Source of the DNA: Chlamydiota bacterium
Lineage (GTDB): Bacteria; Chlamydiota; Chlamydiia; Chlamydiales; Rhabdochlamydiaceae
Direction: 5' to 3'
DNA length: 13,254 nucleotides
Assembly (NCBI GenBank): GCA_023269365.1
Contig: JAHFTN010000028.1
Coordinates: forward strand, 1-13,254
Positions 1-6,709 of the stretch are shown in pieces. The notes under the pieces are model-generated. The model had not been told where the DNA came from. It ran no database searches and saw nothing but the letters and a program-made list of their open reading frames with translations. Each line of letters starts with the position of its first letter. The stretch's first letter is position 1. The position numbers and the translations under genes are program-made.

Positions 1-19
1 CGTGACCTACTCTCAGCAT
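1..19 (-). CDS. 5' end of a gene running off the window (partial)
   Basis: On the minus strand an ATG at 19-17 follows a strong Shine-Dalgarno run (AAAGGAGAG, core at 26-30) with about 6 bases between. The six visible codons read MLRVGH and stay open to the window edge. The gene lies 55 bases after the kinase stop codon on the same strand with no terminator between, so it is probably the third gene of the rodZ-pkn1 unit. Six residues are too few to name a product. The call rests only on the ribosome binding site and start codon. Confidence 0.5.
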
Positions 20-74
20 AAAACTCTCCTTTTTTAAAAAGAAATATACAGAGGCACCCTATTTTTGGAAAGAG

Positions 75-1886
75 TTAAGAAATCACAACATCCGCTGCGC
101 AGCGAAAACCGTAAGTGCCATCCACAACGCCTGGGTTATTGCGATGACGATGGGCACAGCGCAAGTCCTCTTTGGAGCTCTTCCAGCAGCCGCCGCGCAA
201 GACACGGTAGACCCCTTGTGCTGGGCCCTTGGGAGAATGGGGCTCTTGCATGGAAAGGTCGTAGAAATGGTGATCATACCAATCTTGACACCACTCGTAT
301 ACATTGCCTGCCATGTCAAAAAGACCCAGGGAATTGGGCTCATAGGTCATAACAGGTGTGGTGTCTGAGCTGAAAAAATTCCCTTGAGAGCGCTCCATGT
401 GAATTCCTGTCGGGTAGATCGCGTCTTCTTTCCCTCCGTAGGCGGCAACTTCCCATTCGGCTTCTGTCGGCAAGCGTTTTCCAACCCATTTGGCATAAGC
501 GACAGCTCCATACCAAGTCACGCCTACGACGGGATGGCGATCATAACCCGACTCGATAGAAAGCTTGCCCCCATTTCTCTTGATGCGCGCCTCTTTTAGA
601 CGAATAATGTCGCTGTTATTGCTGTCTTTCTCCCCACCCATCGCCTCTAGGAAACGAACAAATTGCTCATTGGTCACAGGATGGATATCAAGGGCAAACG
701 ATTCTAGGATGATCGAATGTCTTGGCATCTCATCTCTGCCTCCTTGTTGACTTCCACGAAGATAGGTTCCACAGGGAATCACAACCATCTCTGTCAGTAA
801 AGGGTTAATCTCCTTCTCCTCTTTGGGCTTGGGCTTGTAGGTCGCAATCGTCGTATCGATTTGAAACACAGCAGCCGGGTCTGCATCGAACGAGGGGCGG
901 GAGATCTCTTGAGGCTTTAAAGCGGGTTTTAAAGAAGCAAACGCCTCTTGAGGAACGAGTTCTCTTAGCTGTTGCAGTTGTGCCACCGCGGAAGAAAAAG
1001 GGATCGAGATCTCTTCGAGGGCGCATACGAGCTCGTGAGGGCGTTTTGAGGGATCTTGCTGGAGTAGGGAGAAGAGTAACCGATCCCACTGCCGCTTCAA
1101 CACTAGAAGAGACTTCTTAGAAGGAGGTTCAAAATAGCCTTGCGGGAACTCAGAGGTCAATAAGTAATAGAGCAAGGTGCCAAAGGCATATGCATCGGAT
1201 TGAATAGGATTTGCTAGGGGATGGTTGGAGACCTTTTGCTCGGGCGCTAAAAAGAAAAAGCTCTCACAAAAAGAGCACTGCAGCTCTGAGGCTTTTTCGA
1301 CATCCCAAGGCCCTGTCGCATAACGATCTGAAGAGAACCCCGCAGAAGCCCCCAAAAGGGTACAAACCTGGTGATAAGTGCGGCTAAGGACTGCTAAAGG
1401 GCCCAACACAGAGGAGAGGCCAAAATCTGTGAAGTGAGCAAGAGAGCCAGAAGAAGTGTCTTGGATGACAATGTTTTTTAACTTAATTGTTCCATGAGCC
1501 ACCGGTGTGTCTAAGTGATGAGCAAAATCGAGAGCGGAGGCCAGCTGCATAGCAATCTGAAAGATCTCCTCCTCCGTAAATGAGGTATCTTTAAGGTGTT
1601 GCCCCAAATCTTTTGCATTCGGCACAAATTCAGAAATAAGAGCGCACACACCCTCTGAAGAAAAAACGGTGTGAAGAGGCGCGATGTGAGGGTGTTTTAA
1701 AGAAGAGAGCTTTTCCACCTCTGTTTCAAAGCGCGCGACAAATAAAGCATCTCCACTCAACTCTGAAGGGAGGAGTTTTACGATATAGGGGCGTTTCAAT
1801 AGGCGGTGCTCAGCTAAGAAGGTTTTCCCTAAAGAGCCCTGCCCGATCTGCTTAATTAAAATGTAATCCCCTACCTGACGCTTCAT
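75..1886 (-). CDS. pkn1: Pkn1-like Ser/Thr protein kinase fused to a SUMF1/FGE-like domain
   Basis: 603 residues. Residues about 8-290 form a eukaryotic-type kinase fold: glycine loop IGQGSLG (14-20), Lys37 in the VAIK position, DFG at 154-156, APE at 214-216 and Asp231 of the F helix. The catalytic loop reads HGTIKLKN (131-138), so the usual HRD aspartate is Thr133 while Lys135 and Asn138 remain. DFG and APE are about 60 residues apart, longer than usual. A proline/lysine-rich linker leads to a SUMF1-type domain (about 365-602) with the typical LPTEAEWE, GNVYEWCQDWY and RVLRGG blocks. It lacks the cysteine pair of true formylglycine-generating enzymes, so a binding role is more likely than sulfatase activation. 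This kinase-SUMF1 layout is that of chlamydial Pkn1. No membrane segment is seen. It starts 12 bases after rodZ stops; the ribosome binding site is modest (GAGGATGGG). Confidence 0.88.
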   Translation of the reverse strand: MKRQVGDYILIKQIGQGSLGKTFLAEHRLLKRPYIVKLLPSELSGDALFVARFETEVEKLSSLKHPHIAPLHTVFSSEGVCALISEFVPNAKDLGQHLKDTSFTEEEIFQIAMQLASALDFAHHLDTPVAHGTIKLKNIVIQDTSSGSLAHFTDFGLSSVLGPLAVLSRTYHQVCTLLGASAGFSSDRYATGPWDVEKASELQCSFCESFFFLAPEQKVSNHPLANPIQSDAYAFGTLLYYLLTSEFPQGYFEPPSKKSLLVLKRQWDRLLFSLLQQDPSKRPHELVCALEEISIPFSSAVAQLQQLRELVPQEAFASLKPALKPQEISRPSFDADPAAVFQIDTTIATYKPKPKEEKEINPLLTEMVVIPCGTYLRGSQQGGRDEMPRHSIILESFALDIHPVTNEQFVRFLEAMGGEKDSNNSDIIRLKEARIKRNGGKLSIESGYDRHPVVGVTWYGAVAYAKWVGKRLPTEAEWEVAAYGGKEDAIYPTGIHMERSQGNFFSSDTTPVMTYEPNSLGLFDMAGNVYEWCQDWYDHHFYDLSMQEPHSPKGPAQGVYRVLRGGCWKSSKEDLRCAHRHRNNPGVVDGTYGFRCAADVVIS

Positions 1887-1898
1887 CCCATCCTCATC

Positions 1899-2306
1899 TT
1901 AAAAAAGCCCTAAAAACTTAGCCAGATACCAAGCGGCAACTAACACAAGTGCAGCGGCTCCCGCCCAGAGCAAGTTAGGCAACCACTTCACTCCGCCTCC
2001 CATGCTACCCCTCACTTCCAAGGTGCCAATCCCATAATTAAATTCATGCTTTTCCACGGCCATTTTAAAAGGAGCGGGATTCTCCCGAATCATCTCCTCC
2101 AGATCCACCCCTAAAAATTGCGCATATTGTCTCATAAATCCCAAGGCGTACACCCCTGAAATATAGGAGTTGATCTCCCCTTCTTCGATCGCTTCTAAAT
2201 AAGAAGAGCGGATCGATGTGGAGTTCTCAATCTCTTTTAAGGAAAGACTCAATTCCTGCCGCTTCGATTTGAATATATCCCCAACTCGCTTCAATTCCTC
2301 ACTCAT
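1899..2306 (-). CDS. rodZ: RodZ-like cytoskeletal protein (HTH plus membrane anchor)
   Basis: 135 residues. Residues about 6-70 form the RodZ/YfgA helix-turn-helix domain, with the family's hallmark stretch around GVYALGFMRQYAQFLGVD (51-68). A basic/glycine linker follows, then one hydrophobic segment (about 108-130) that ends the protein. The large periplasmic domain of E. coli RodZ is absent, as known for chlamydial RodZ (CT009 in C. trachomatis), which binds MreB at the division plane. The start is supported by AGGGG about 6 bases upstream. It is the first gene of a unit with pkn1. Its leader carries the 102-base palindrome, which ends 22 bases before the ATG and leaves the ribosome binding site outside the hairpin. 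Confidence 0.9.
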   Translation of the reverse strand: MSEELKRVGDIFKSKRQELSLSLKEIENSTSIRSSYLEAIEEGEINSYISGVYALGFMRQYAQFLGVDLEEMIRENPAPFKMAVEKHEFNYGIGTLEVRGSMGGGVKWLPNLLWAGAAALVLVAAWYLAKFLGLF

Positions 2307-2323
2307 AAATTCCCCTAAAAGTT

Positions 2324-2435
2324 CTCATCTCGACTTTGCACATTTTCGGCCCGAATGCATTGTCTATTTGTCCTCGAACGTTCGAGGACAAATAGACAAT
2401 GCATTCGGGCCGAAAATGTGCAAAGTCGAGCTCAT
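2324..2435. mobile_element. 102-bp perfect palindrome with 5-bp flanking direct repeat
   Basis: Positions 2329-2430 are a perfect inverted repeat: two 51-base arms with no spacer, centred between 2379 and 2380 in CGAACGTTCG. I checked every base pair; the match stops at 2328/2431. The sequence directly outside each end is the same pentamer, CTCAT (2324-2328 and 2431-2435), as left by target-site duplication. The element is too short to code for anything useful and no transposase is near, so a non-autonomous palindromic insertion is the simplest reading. In DNA it could extrude as a cruciform. In RNA it would be a 51-pair hairpin in the rodZ leader. Confidence 0.8.
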
Positions 2436-2450
2436 TTGTTCAATAAATGG

Positions 2451-2479
2451 ATTCTAATCTTGTGTTTTTTCAAAAGCAA
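2451..2479 (-). promoter_or_regulatory. Putative rodZ-pkn1 promoter
   Basis: On the minus strand TTGCTT (2479-2474) is followed after 17 bases by TAGAAT (2456-2451), which matches the -10 consensus at five of six bases. The -35 box is weak (TTG only). Transcription would start near 2444, so the whole 102-base palindrome would lie in the rodZ leader. Only sequence similarity supports it. Confidence 0.35.
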
Positions 2480-2502
2480 TGCAAAAATGGTCTTCAAAGA
2501 AC

Positions 2503-2550
2503 TGTCCTTAAAAGAGGACAGAGCAAGCTCTGTACTGGACAATTTTTTTT
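2503..2550 (+). terminator. Orphan intrinsic-terminator-like hairpin
   Basis: An inner stem ACAGAGC/GCTCTGT (2518-2524 with 2527-2533) is nested in an outer TGTCC/GGACA pair (2503-2507 with 2537-2541), followed by eight T (2543-2550). This is the form of a rho-independent terminator on the plus strand, but no plus-strand gene precedes it. TGTCC can also pair with GGACA at 2516-2520 or 2556-2560, so alternative folds exist. It may end an unannotated small RNA or be a repeat remnant. Confidence 0.4.
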
Positions 2551-2565
2551 CTAGAGGACAAAAGC

Positions 2566-2662
2566 AGAAGAAAAATAACAAGATATTAAGATGGACAGGA
2601 TAAAAAGCAAAAAAATAAATTTCCCCATCTTGTCCATCTTAATATCTTGTTATTTTTCTTCT
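2566..2662. repeat. 36-bp inverted repeat with 25-bp spacer
   Basis: The arms 2566-2601 and 2627-2662 are reverse complements with one mismatch in 36 bases, around an AT-rich 25-base spacer. The arm core is AACAAGATATTAAGATGG followed by ACAGGAT. The same core recurs as a single arm at 13083-13115 (32 of 33 bases identical), so this is a dispersed repeat family present here as a head-to-head pair. I see no flanking target duplication. It lies in the gene-free stretch 2307-2891. Confidence 0.8.
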
Positions 2663-2691
2663 CGATTTTTTTAGGAGAGAAATTTTTTCCA

Positions 2692-2869
2692 GTATACACA
2701 AACAACCTCAAAAATTGGGTTTCCTCAAAGAGTCGCCCTGAATTTGAGTCAGGCGCAGCCGGTCCCGAAGCAGCTCAACTTGGAATTTGTTGGGCGATGC
2801 AGGGGGACTCAAATTCAGCGGCTGACCTTGCGCCGAGGAAACCCAACTTTTGAGGTGGTTTGTGTATAC
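2692..2869. mobile_element. MITE-like hairpin element, copy 1
   Basis: The terminal inverted repeats are about 34 bases (2693-2726 against 2835-2868, two mismatches) and begin TATACACAAAC. Inside, CTGAATTTGAGTC pairs perfectly with GACTCAAATTCAG, then GCAGCTCAAC pairs with GTTGGGC and TGC, leaving a bulge of about 19 bases (starting AGGCGCAGCC) on one side. The whole element can fold as one long rod. It is one of three related copies in this window, has no coding capacity and ends 22 bases before the rnhC start. Both ends carry TATA, which would fit TA duplication, but this is not provable here. Confidence 0.75.
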
Positions 2870-2891
2870 AGAGCCGAGCAAGGAACTATGT

Positions 2892-3791
2892 ATGAGCCCT
2901 CAAAAATCTAACTGCTTTGTTGCGACAATCTCTACCGAACTAGAGGCTAAGCTGCGCCAGGATCTCGAAGGGCAAGGGTTTTCTTTTGCAAAACCCGCAT
3001 ATACCCTGTTTTCTGCCCAAAAGCCAGGCGTTTCTTGTACTCTTTACGCTTCGGGGAAGCTGATGGTCCAGGGCAAAGCGATGGAAGAGTTTATCACCTT
3101 TTATCTCGAACCAGAAATTTTGAAGTCGGTTGCCTTTTCCTATCCGGAGACAGAGGTTAATTTGCAGTCGCACATCGGAATCGACGAGTCGGGCAAGGGG
3201 GATTTTTTCGGGCCTCTATGCATTGCAGGAGTACAGGCCAATGAAGCGCAAATTAAGACACTTCTTTCCCTCGGCGTCAGAGATAGCAAAGCGCTAACAG
3301 ATAAAGTCGTTCTCCCTTTAAGCGTTAAGATTCGACAGAGTTGCCCTCACAGCTTAATCGTGCTTTTTCCACAAAAATACAATGAGCTCTATGCGAGCTT
3401 TAAGAACCTCAATAAGCTGCTCGCCTGGGGCCATGCGACAGCCATTGCAGAATTAGTTCAGAAAACGGGGTGCAAAGAGGTAATCATCGATCAGTTTGCG
3501 AGTGAAGAGGTCGTGGAAAAGGCCCTTGCAGCAAAACAACTCACAGTGCACCTCACGCAAAGACATAGAGCCGAAGCAGATCCCGTGGTCGCCGCCGCCT
3601 CGATCCTTGCAAGAGCAGCTTTCCTCTCGGGTCTTGAAAATTTGAGTGCCAAGTACCAAATCTCCCTTCCCAAAGGTGCCTCGCAGCAGATCGTGCGCAT
3701 CGGGAAGCAACTCGTGGGACTCCACGGAAAAGAGATTCTATCCCAAGTCGGTAAGCTGCATTTCAAAACGACGTCAGAAATTCTTGGATAA
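2892..3791 (+). CDS. rnhC: Ribonuclease HIII
   Basis: 299 residues. The enzyme cuts the RNA strand of RNA/DNA hybrids, as in R-loops and lagging-strand primers, in the cytoplasm. The N-terminal ~85 residues look like the TBP-like substrate-binding domain of RNase HIII (DUF3378). The catalytic domain begins at GIDESGKGDFFGPL (Asp98 and Glu99), continues with RDSKAL and IIDQFAS, and closes with HRAEADPVVAAASILAR; these are the type-2 RNase H blocks that carry the four acidic metal ligands. The start at 2892 is preferred because AAGGA lies 7 bases upstream; an in-frame ATG at 2850 lies inside the hairpin element. As I recall, C. trachomatis also keeps an RNase H gene next to its rodZ homologue. 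Here the two are divergent and separated by the repeat island. Confidence 0.93.
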   Translation: MSPQKSNCFVATISTELEAKLRQDLEGQGFSFAKPAYTLFSAQKPGVSCTLYASGKLMVQGKAMEEFITFYLEPEILKSVAFSYPETEVNLQSHIGIDESGKGDFFGPLCIAGVQANEAQIKTLLSLGVRDSKALTDKVVLPLSVKIRQSCPHSLIVLFPQKYNELYASFKNLNKLLAWGHATAIAELVQKTGCKEVIIDQFASEEVVEKALAAKQLTVHLTQRHRAEADPVVAAASILARAAFLSGLENLSAKYQISLPKGASQQIVRIGKQLVGLHGKEILSQVGKLHFKTTSEILG

Positions 3792-3820
3792 AAATTCTTT
3801 TGTTTGCATAATCCTCTTCT

Positions 3821-3993
3821 TATACCCAAACAACTTCAAAAGTGGGTTTTCCTCAAGGAGTCGCCCTGAATTTGATCCAGGCGAAGCTGACATCGAAGCA
3901 GCTCAACTCGAATGAGTTGGGCGATGCAGATGGGACCAGATTCAGTGGCTGACGACGCCGAAGAGAACCCACTTTTGAAGTTGTTTGGGTATA
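3821..3993. mobile_element. MITE-like hairpin element, copy 2
   Basis: The terminal inverted repeats are perfect over 28 bases (3821-3848 against 3966-3993), beginning TATACCCAAACAACTTC. The core shares GGAGTCGCCCTGAATTTGA, CGAAGCAGCTCAACT and GTTGGGCGATGCAG with copies 1 and 3. Its inner hairpin differs in sequence but is longer (GCTCAACTC with GAGTTGGGC), so pairing is kept while bases change. The right end runs straight into the ribosome binding site of the next gene (TATAAAAGGAG). Confidence 0.75.
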
Positions 3994-4007
3994 AAAGGAG
4001 TTGCCCC

Positions 4008-4904
4008 GTGAAGATGCGTTACCTAGCTCCCCTGTTTTTGCTCACGACCTCGTATGAACTTGTCACCGACTACAGTTTTGTCAATAAAGACCACCCTGTG
4101 CATTTTGAAGGGGAATTTCGAGGGATTGGCAAAGCAAAATTCTATACCCACTCTGTCAAAGGCTCTCATGCTGAGTATCAAGACGCCCACGCCTTTCTCT
4201 ACTATTCCCATTACTTAACGCCGGACAATGCGCTGAGCTGGAAGGTCGGCTACTCCTTTTTAGACTTCAACTGGTTGCAAAATCCCCGCTTCAAAGAGCA
4301 CGATTACAACTTTGCCAATGCCTCTTTAGGGTGGATCTCGACTTCCATTACCGACTGGCGCTGGATCCTATCTGGAGGGATCTCTGTCGACGCGCAAACA
4401 TGGGATGTGGGGCAATCGGGCGTCTACTACGGCCTTATGTGGGGACGTTACCACCTCTCTGATACGCTGGGGATGCACATCGGCTGGGCAGGGTATGCAG
4501 GCGTTGAGAATGGGTATCTCCTCCCTATTTTGGGGGTCGATTGGAGGGTGGGAAATCACTGGAAGATCAATGGAATCTTCCCCATTAACGTTTCCACTGA
4601 ATATCTGTTCAATGATTTCTGGTCTACCGAGTTACAACTTGCAAGCTTTGGGAGACCCTACCGATTCCCCATGCGCATCCATGGAGGGAAAGAGGGATAC
4701 CGCAATGGCATTTTTGAGGTCTACTCTAATGGACTTGAGTTAGACTTGAAGTTTCATACTAAACAGTGTTTTTCAGCATCGATTGGAGCGGGGTGGAATT
4801 TTGGCGGCTGGATCTTGATTAAAAACCATCACAACGAACACGGCAAATACTACAAATATGAAGGGGCCCCTTATGCTCAGGCCAAAGTGACAGGAACATT
4901 TTAG
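4008..4904 (+). CDS. Putative outer-membrane beta-barrel protein
   Basis: 298 residues from a GTG start at 4008, chosen because AGGAG (3996-4000) lies 7 bases upstream; ATG at 4014 has poorer spacing, and an upstream ATG at 3912 lies inside the hairpin element. The N-terminus (MKMRYLAPLFLL) resembles a short signal peptide, though no clear cleavage site is seen. The rest is rich in Trp, Tyr, Phe and Gly in alternating patterns such as SASIGAGWNFGGWI, and the protein ends AQAKVTGTF. A terminal Phe after alternating residues is the usual outer-membrane assembly signal. I do not recognise a specific family; DUF6268-type chlamydial barrels are a candidate. It could be a porin or surface protein, with no substrate suggested. 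Its stop codon overlaps that of the convergent protease gene by four bases. Confidence 0.72.
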   Translation: MKMRYLAPLFLLTTSYELVTDYSFVNKDHPVHFEGEFRGIGKAKFYTHSVKGSHAEYQDAHAFLYYSHYLTPDNALSWKVGYSFLDFNWLQNPRFKEHDYNFANASLGWISTSITDWRWILSGGISVDAQTWDVGQSGVYYGLMWGRYHLSDTLGMHIGWAGYAGVENGYLLPILGVDWRVGNHWKINGIFPINVSTEYLFNDFWSTELQLASFGRPYRFPMRIHGGKEGYRNGIFEVYSNGLELDLKFHTKQCFSASIGAGWNFGGWILIKNHHNEHGKYYKYEGAPYAQAKVTGTF

Positions 4905-6085
4905 CTGAGAATGCGGCTATAGTCGAGAATACCCAATCCTACGATGCCTATTAAGGCATGGGAAACAATGGGCCCAACTAGCGATTTTTGTTTGTAGTAA
5001 AGCCACCCCCAAAATAATCCCAACGCTCCTGCAACCAAAGAGAAGGCAATGGTTTTTAGGTTGTGGAATACGGTGAAAACCAAATTCGAAATGATAATAG
5101 ATAGAAGAACGCGATGAGAAGATTGAAAAAAGCGGGATAGACACCCCTGGAGCCAGCCACGTGCTAACAGTTCTTGAATGGGGACTAGAACTATATAAAC
5201 ACCTAAACCCACCCAATGAGCGAGATGATTTGATGTGGGCTCTACCCAAGAAAAAAAGAAGGAAGGAGTGCTCCCCACTCCAAACATCTTCAGATTCTCA
5301 AATGCCTTAAAAGAATGGATGAGCCACCATTTTAGCACGATCATCCCTACTAACCAAGGTAGTGTATAGAGAATAGCTTCTTTGGCATTCTGCTTCCAGT
5401 TCTTAAGTGTAATTCCGTAGAATTCAAAAGGATAAGGGCTATTTCTCAGCATTGAAATGGCAATAAGTCCGATGCAGACAATGACAGAAGAATCCAGGCT
5501 GTATTCCACAAAAGAAGGCAGATGCGTATTTTCAACAATCCTCATAATGTAGACAAAGATCGTGAGTAAAATGAACAGATAGACAAGGGTTCTACCCACT
5601 TCCCCATTAATACGTGTGAGGTTTAACTCTTGTTGAAGAGATTCGATCGCAAGGGTATTTGCGCTCTTAAGATTAGAGCCTAGCTGTTTTGCAAAACAGG
5701 AAGAGAGTTTGGATAAAATCTCCCCGCCGGAAGCAAGGCGAGATACCTCCTTTAAAGAAAGGGAAATAACCTCTGTCGTCTCTAGAGCTCTAATGGAAGC
5801 TTGCCTTTGACTTTCTTCTAAAAAAGAGATCTCCCCAAACCAGGTATTGGAGGAGAGGGTATTGAGGCGATAGAAAATGTCCTTATCGTCTCCCTGTTTT
5901 ATGACCTCAACTGATCCTTCCTTAATGAGATAAAGAGGCCCGCCTTCTTCCCCTTCTTTTACGATAAAAGTTCCAGGGTCGTAGATTTCTACACGTAAAA
6001 GCGGCAATAAAGAGAGGAGTTCTTGCTCTGTGATCCCTTCAAATAAGGGATGGTGTTTTAAAAATTCAAGAAACTCTTTTTTCAC
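4901..6085 (-). CDS. Cyclic-nucleotide-binding domain fused to CPBP membrane protease
   Basis: 394 residues. Residues about 10-125 form a CNMP/Crp-type sensor domain: HPLFEGI at the start, then a phosphate-binding-cassette-like stretch (FGEISFLEESQRQASIRA, 83-100) that keeps the Gly-Glu and Arg positions. A short linker leads to about seven membrane segments (165-390) with the CPBP (CAAX protease/bacteriocin-processing) motifs: QELLAR at 304-309 for the usual EExxxR, FTVFH at 337-341 for FxxxH, and His376 for motif 3. The first motif glutamate is Gln304, so activity is uncertain. A plausible role is ligand-controlled cleavage inside the membrane; ligand and substrate are unknown. The start is GTG with no clear ribosome binding site, 13 bases after the upstream gene's stop, suggesting coupling. 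It is the last gene of the operon from 7351. Confidence 0.85.
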   Translation of the reverse strand: MKKEFLEFLKHHPLFEGITEQELLSLLPLLRVEIYDPGTFIVKEGEEGGPLYLIKEGSVEVIKQGDDKDIFYRLNTLSSNTWFGEISFLEESQRQASIRALETTEVISLSLKEVSRLASGGEILSKLSSCFAKQLGSNLKSANTLAIESLQQELNLTRINGEVGRTLVYLFILLTIFVYIMRIVENTHLPSFVEYSLDSSVIVCIGLIAISMLRNSPYPFEFYGITLKNWKQNAKEAILYTLPWLVGMIVLKWWLIHSFKAFENLKMFGVGSTPSFFFSWVEPTSNHLAHWVGLGVYIVLVPIQELLARGWLQGCLSRFFQSSHRVLLSIIISNLVFTVFHNLKTIAFSLVAGALGLFWGWLYYKQKSLVGPIVSHALIGIVGLGILDYSRILS

Positions 6086-6098
6086 ATAACCGCACGTG

Positions 6099-6689
6099 TT
6101 ATTTTTTCGTTACAAGTGAAAATGAGTTCACAAATTTGTTATAATAGCTCTCATCGTAATTTTGCACTTCACACTCCATGGCCATGAGGTAGAGGCTATT
6201 TTTTACCATTAGGGCTCTTCCTTTAAAGTAAACGCCCCCAGTGCGAATGAAGAAATCCAAAGCTTCATGCCCTCCTACAAGGGAAAGGTCTGCAAAAATA
6301 AGCTGGTTGTTGGGGTTGTGTGTCAAAATCCCATTCAAAAATCCCTCTAAACTCATCCGTGCATAGGTCTCATCGACAAAGTCGGGATATTGTGCGATTA
6401 AGAGCAAAAAGACGGTCTTTTGATCCACTGCGGAAATATAAGCATCATACTTTAAATCAAACCCCTCCTTGGGCATGCGCATCTTTTCTGATAGATGGTC
6501 GGGGTATTTGGGAAATTGCATACTACAAGACCCTTCCACAGACTGGAAGTCTTGCCATAGGGACTCATTTTTCTGCGGCTGAACTAGAGCTTTATTGCTA
6601 TCCGCTATCTCAGATTGAAATGACATCATCAACAATGCTGTTGATAAGATCACAATCCCCTTTATCGTATCGTACACATAAATTCCCAT
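6099..6689 (-). CDS. Exported or membrane-anchored protein of unknown function
   Basis: 196 residues from the ATG at 6689, chosen because GAGGGTG sits just upstream; an in-frame ATG at 6758 would overlap the Yip1 gene. Residues about 8-25 are hydrophobic (IKGIVILSTALLMMSF), a signal peptide or single anchor. The soluble part (about 50-195) alternates strands and helices: CSMQFPKYPDHLSEK, a YDAYISAV strand, VDETYARMSLEGFLNGIL, then GGHEALDFFIRTGGVYFKGRALMVKNSLYLMAM. This resembles the general plan of small PsbP/DUF1795-like periplasmic proteins, but the likeness is loose and I assign no function. It lies 20 bases after the Yip1 gene and 13 before the protease gene, so all three are probably co-expressed and act at the envelope. 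Confidence 0.75.
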   Translation of the reverse strand: MGIYVYDTIKGIVILSTALLMMSFQSEIADSNKALVQPQKNESLWQDFQSVEGSCSMQFPKYPDHLSEKMRMPKEGFDLKYDAYISAVDQKTVFLLLIAQYPDFVDETYARMSLEGFLNGILTHNPNNQLIFADLSLVGGHEALDFFIRTGGVYFKGRALMVKNSLYLMAMECEVQNYDESYYNKFVNSFSLVTKK

Positions 6690-6709
6690 AACACCCTCTG
6701 TTTTAATTA

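Noticed and set aside
365..602. Active sulfatase-modifying (formylglycine-generating) enzyme in the C-terminal half of the kinase
   Set aside because: Read as residue positions 365-602 of the kinase protein: the fold is present but the catalytic cysteine pair after the RVLRGG block is missing.
2218..2853. Open frames of 68-82 codons across the rodZ-rnhC gap
   Set aside because: They run through the palindrome, the inverted repeat and the hairpin element, have no ribosome binding site and are produced by repeat sequence.
2692..2869. Hairpin element as a CRISPR array, tRNA or rRNA fragment
   Set aside because: There are only three dispersed copies with no spacer pattern, and no acceptor stem, anticodon arm or rRNA block can be recognised.
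2850..2891. Upstream start for rnhC
   Set aside because: The ATG lies inside the terminal repeat of the hairpin element; the ATG at 2892 has a well-spaced AAGGA and matches the family length.
2692..3993. Hairpin elements as ordinary transcription terminators
   Set aside because: No T run follows the stems, and the copies lie in divergent, tandem and antisense positions relative to genes.
3912..4007. Upstream start for the beta-barrel gene
   Set aside because: It would translate the hairpin element and bury the signal peptide; GTG at 4008 has AGGAG at the right distance.
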